In this document: positions 4,742 through 5,239 of the stretch, in pieces
How positions within the stretch are numbered: position 1 is the first letter of the stretch
How the letters are laid out: each line of letters begins with the position of its first letter
DNA from: Chthoniobacterales bacterium
GTDB lineage: Bacteria > Verrucomicrobiota > Verrucomicrobiia > Chthoniobacterales > UBA10450
Reading direction: 5' to 3'
Length of the DNA: 5,239 bases
Assembly: GCA_013697015.1 (NCBI GenBank)
Contig: JACCXL010000036.1
Span: 1-5,239 of the forward strand
Made by a program: the position numbers and the translations under genes
The notes under the pieces: generated by a model
Databases searched by the model: none
The model's input: the letters and a program-made list of their open reading frames with translations, nothing else
Told to the model about the DNA's origin: nothing

Positions 4742-5062
4742 ATGAAATCACATTCCGCCAGGGTAGGCTTATCGTGGGAGTCAGCAGGCAAGCGTGTGGC
4801 AAGGAGAAAATGGTTGATCCTCGCCTGCGTGCTTATGCCGCTACCATCGGTCCGATCCACTTGCCCGCCCGCTTGTGGCATTCTGAACGACAACTGGCGC
4901 AGCACGCAACAAGCGGAGATCATCGCGACCACGATCCCACCGAGCAACGACCTGGAATCCGCGATTGTGAAGACGTTAACTCCTGGTAACTACACTGCCA
5001 TCATCAAAGGGAAGAATAACGCTACCGGCCTGGCGCTTGTGGAAGTTTACGCGTTGAACTGA
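4742..5062 (+). CDS. Small signal-like protein ending in a VEVYALN module (copy 2), probably an internal-deletion product
   Basis: A 106-residue ORF with a strong Shine-Dalgarno. N-terminus: a basic region (KRVARRK, 17-23), a hydrophobic stretch WLILACVLMPLP (24-35) and a Cys pair region STCPPAC (39-45), resembling a long signal peptide or membrane anchor. From residue 49 it is NDNWRSTQQAEIIATT, then IPPSNDLESAIVKTLTPGN and YTAI...ATGLALVEVYALN to the stop. The tail matches copy 1 closely in both protein and DNA but is unbroken. In proteins with this tail as I know them, the tail normally follows a longer module with 'PTLELHDGNGTLI'; here that part is missing and the signal-like segment joins directly at 'NDNW', so a large internal deletion is likely. 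It may still be expressed as a small exported protein. Function unknown; nearest interpretation is a remnant of a large surface protein gene. Confidence 0.6.
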   Translation: MKSHSARVGLSWESAGKRVARRKWLILACVLMPLPSVRSTCPPACGILNDNWRSTQQAEIIATTIPPSNDLESAIVKTLTPGNYTAIIKGKNNATGLALVEVYALN

Positions 5063-5067
5063 CTTTA

Positions 5068-5088
5068 GCCGGGGTCGCTGACGTCGGC
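5068..5088. repeat. Imperfect GC-rich hairpin downstream of the VEVYALN gene
   Basis: GCCGGGGTC (5068-5076), loop GCT, GACGTCGGC (5080-5088): seven Watson-Crick pairs, one G-T wobble and one mismatch. It begins 5 bp after the stop codon at 5062. No T-run follows, so it may be a REP-like dispersed palindrome or a rho-independent-like stem lacking its U tract. Confidence 0.5.
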
Positions 5089-5120
5089 CGATGCAAGGCA
5101 GAGCTTACGCTGAGAAGCGG

Positions 5121-5141
5121 GCCGGGATCAGCGCTCCCGGC
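5121..5141. repeat. Perfect 7-bp stem hairpin, REP-like
   Basis: GCCGGGA (5121-5127), loop TCAGCGC, TCCCGGC (5135-5141) is a perfect inverted repeat. Its wording is close to the hairpin at 5068-5088 (both start GCCGGG and carry a GTC/ATC-type turn), suggesting two members of one palindromic repeat family. It may terminate transcription from both sides. Confidence 0.55.
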
Positions 5142-5239
5142 TACAGCGAACGATCGCTTGGTCTTCCGGGACGCGCGCGCCTTCGGGTTTCCGGGGCGGA
5201 GCCGTGTGCAAATGGCAGTCCACGATCGTGACTTGCTGC
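5128..5239 (-). other. Short minus-strand open frame at the right edge, possible gene end
   Basis: Reading from the right edge, one minus-strand frame is open for about 36 codons and stops at TGA (5130-5128): it includes VTIVDCHLHTAPPRKPEG and VPEDQAIVRC. It could be the C-terminus of a gene beyond the window, but the last codons lie inside the hairpin repeat and another minus-strand frame across the same bases is also open. 'IVDCHLHT' resembles the start of metal-dependent hydrolases rather than an end, so I do not assign a function. Confidence 0.25.

Noticed and set aside
1..5239. CRISPR array, tRNA, rRNA or insertion-sequence ends
   Set aside because: I found no regularly spaced repeats, cloverleaf-like sequence, rRNA motif, transposase motif or matching terminal inverted repeats with target duplications.

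Overview
The window (about 5.2 kb, moderately GC-rich) looks like an accessory chromosomal stretch from an uncultured or soil-type bacterium. My best guess is Verrucomicrobiota (Spartobacteria/Chthoniobacterales-like), with Acidobacteriota as the alternative. The grounds are an Agl23-like GT-C membrane protein, protein tails of the 'NDLESAIV...GNYTAI...VEVYALN' type that I associate with soil Verrucomicrobiota, and many small toxin-antitoxin (TA) genes. This assignment is inference: there is no rRNA or marker gene here.

Layout. (1) 1-952, minus strand: the N-terminal ~317 codons of a polytopic membrane glycosyltransferase-like protein (Agl23/TIGR03663-like) running off the left edge. (2) 1002-1991, plus strand: an intact dTDP-glucose 4,6-dehydratase (rmlB/rfbB), divergent from the first gene. 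Together they point to surface-glycan or lipid-linked sugar metabolism. (3) 2008-2710: a compact Phd/YefM antitoxin plus PIN-domain (VapC-type) toxin operon with a recognisable promoter, a palindrome between -35 and -10, and probably a leaderless transcript. (4) 2743-4030: a scrap zone. An internal fragment of a second, diverged rmlB is fused in frame to a VEVYALN-type tail that has itself lost its frame. Then come a broken small ORF and an apparently intact minimal-nucleotidyltransferase-like gene, and finally a C-terminal fragment of rmlB. (5) 4036-4508, minus strand: a second type II TA pair, RelE/ParE-like toxin and acidic antitoxin, overlapping by ATGA. (6) 4683-5062: a short remnant of the VEVYALN ending, then a small ORF that joins a signal-like N-terminus directly to the VEVYALN tail. 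(7) 5063-5239: hairpin-forming GC-rich repeats and a short minus-strand open frame at the right edge.

Overall reading: an intact sugar-nucleotide/glycosyltransferase locus is followed by a recombination-prone region in which a second rmlB and genes carrying the VEVYALN module were broken, with TA or TA-like modules lying between and beside the pieces. I see no transposase, integrase, tRNA, rRNA or CRISPR array. The most interesting signals are the rmlB/VEVYALN chimera with its junction in a shared 'AL-x-D' stretch, the several copies of the VEVYALN module in under 2.3 kb, and the possible third TA-like module (nucleotidyltransferase plus broken partner).
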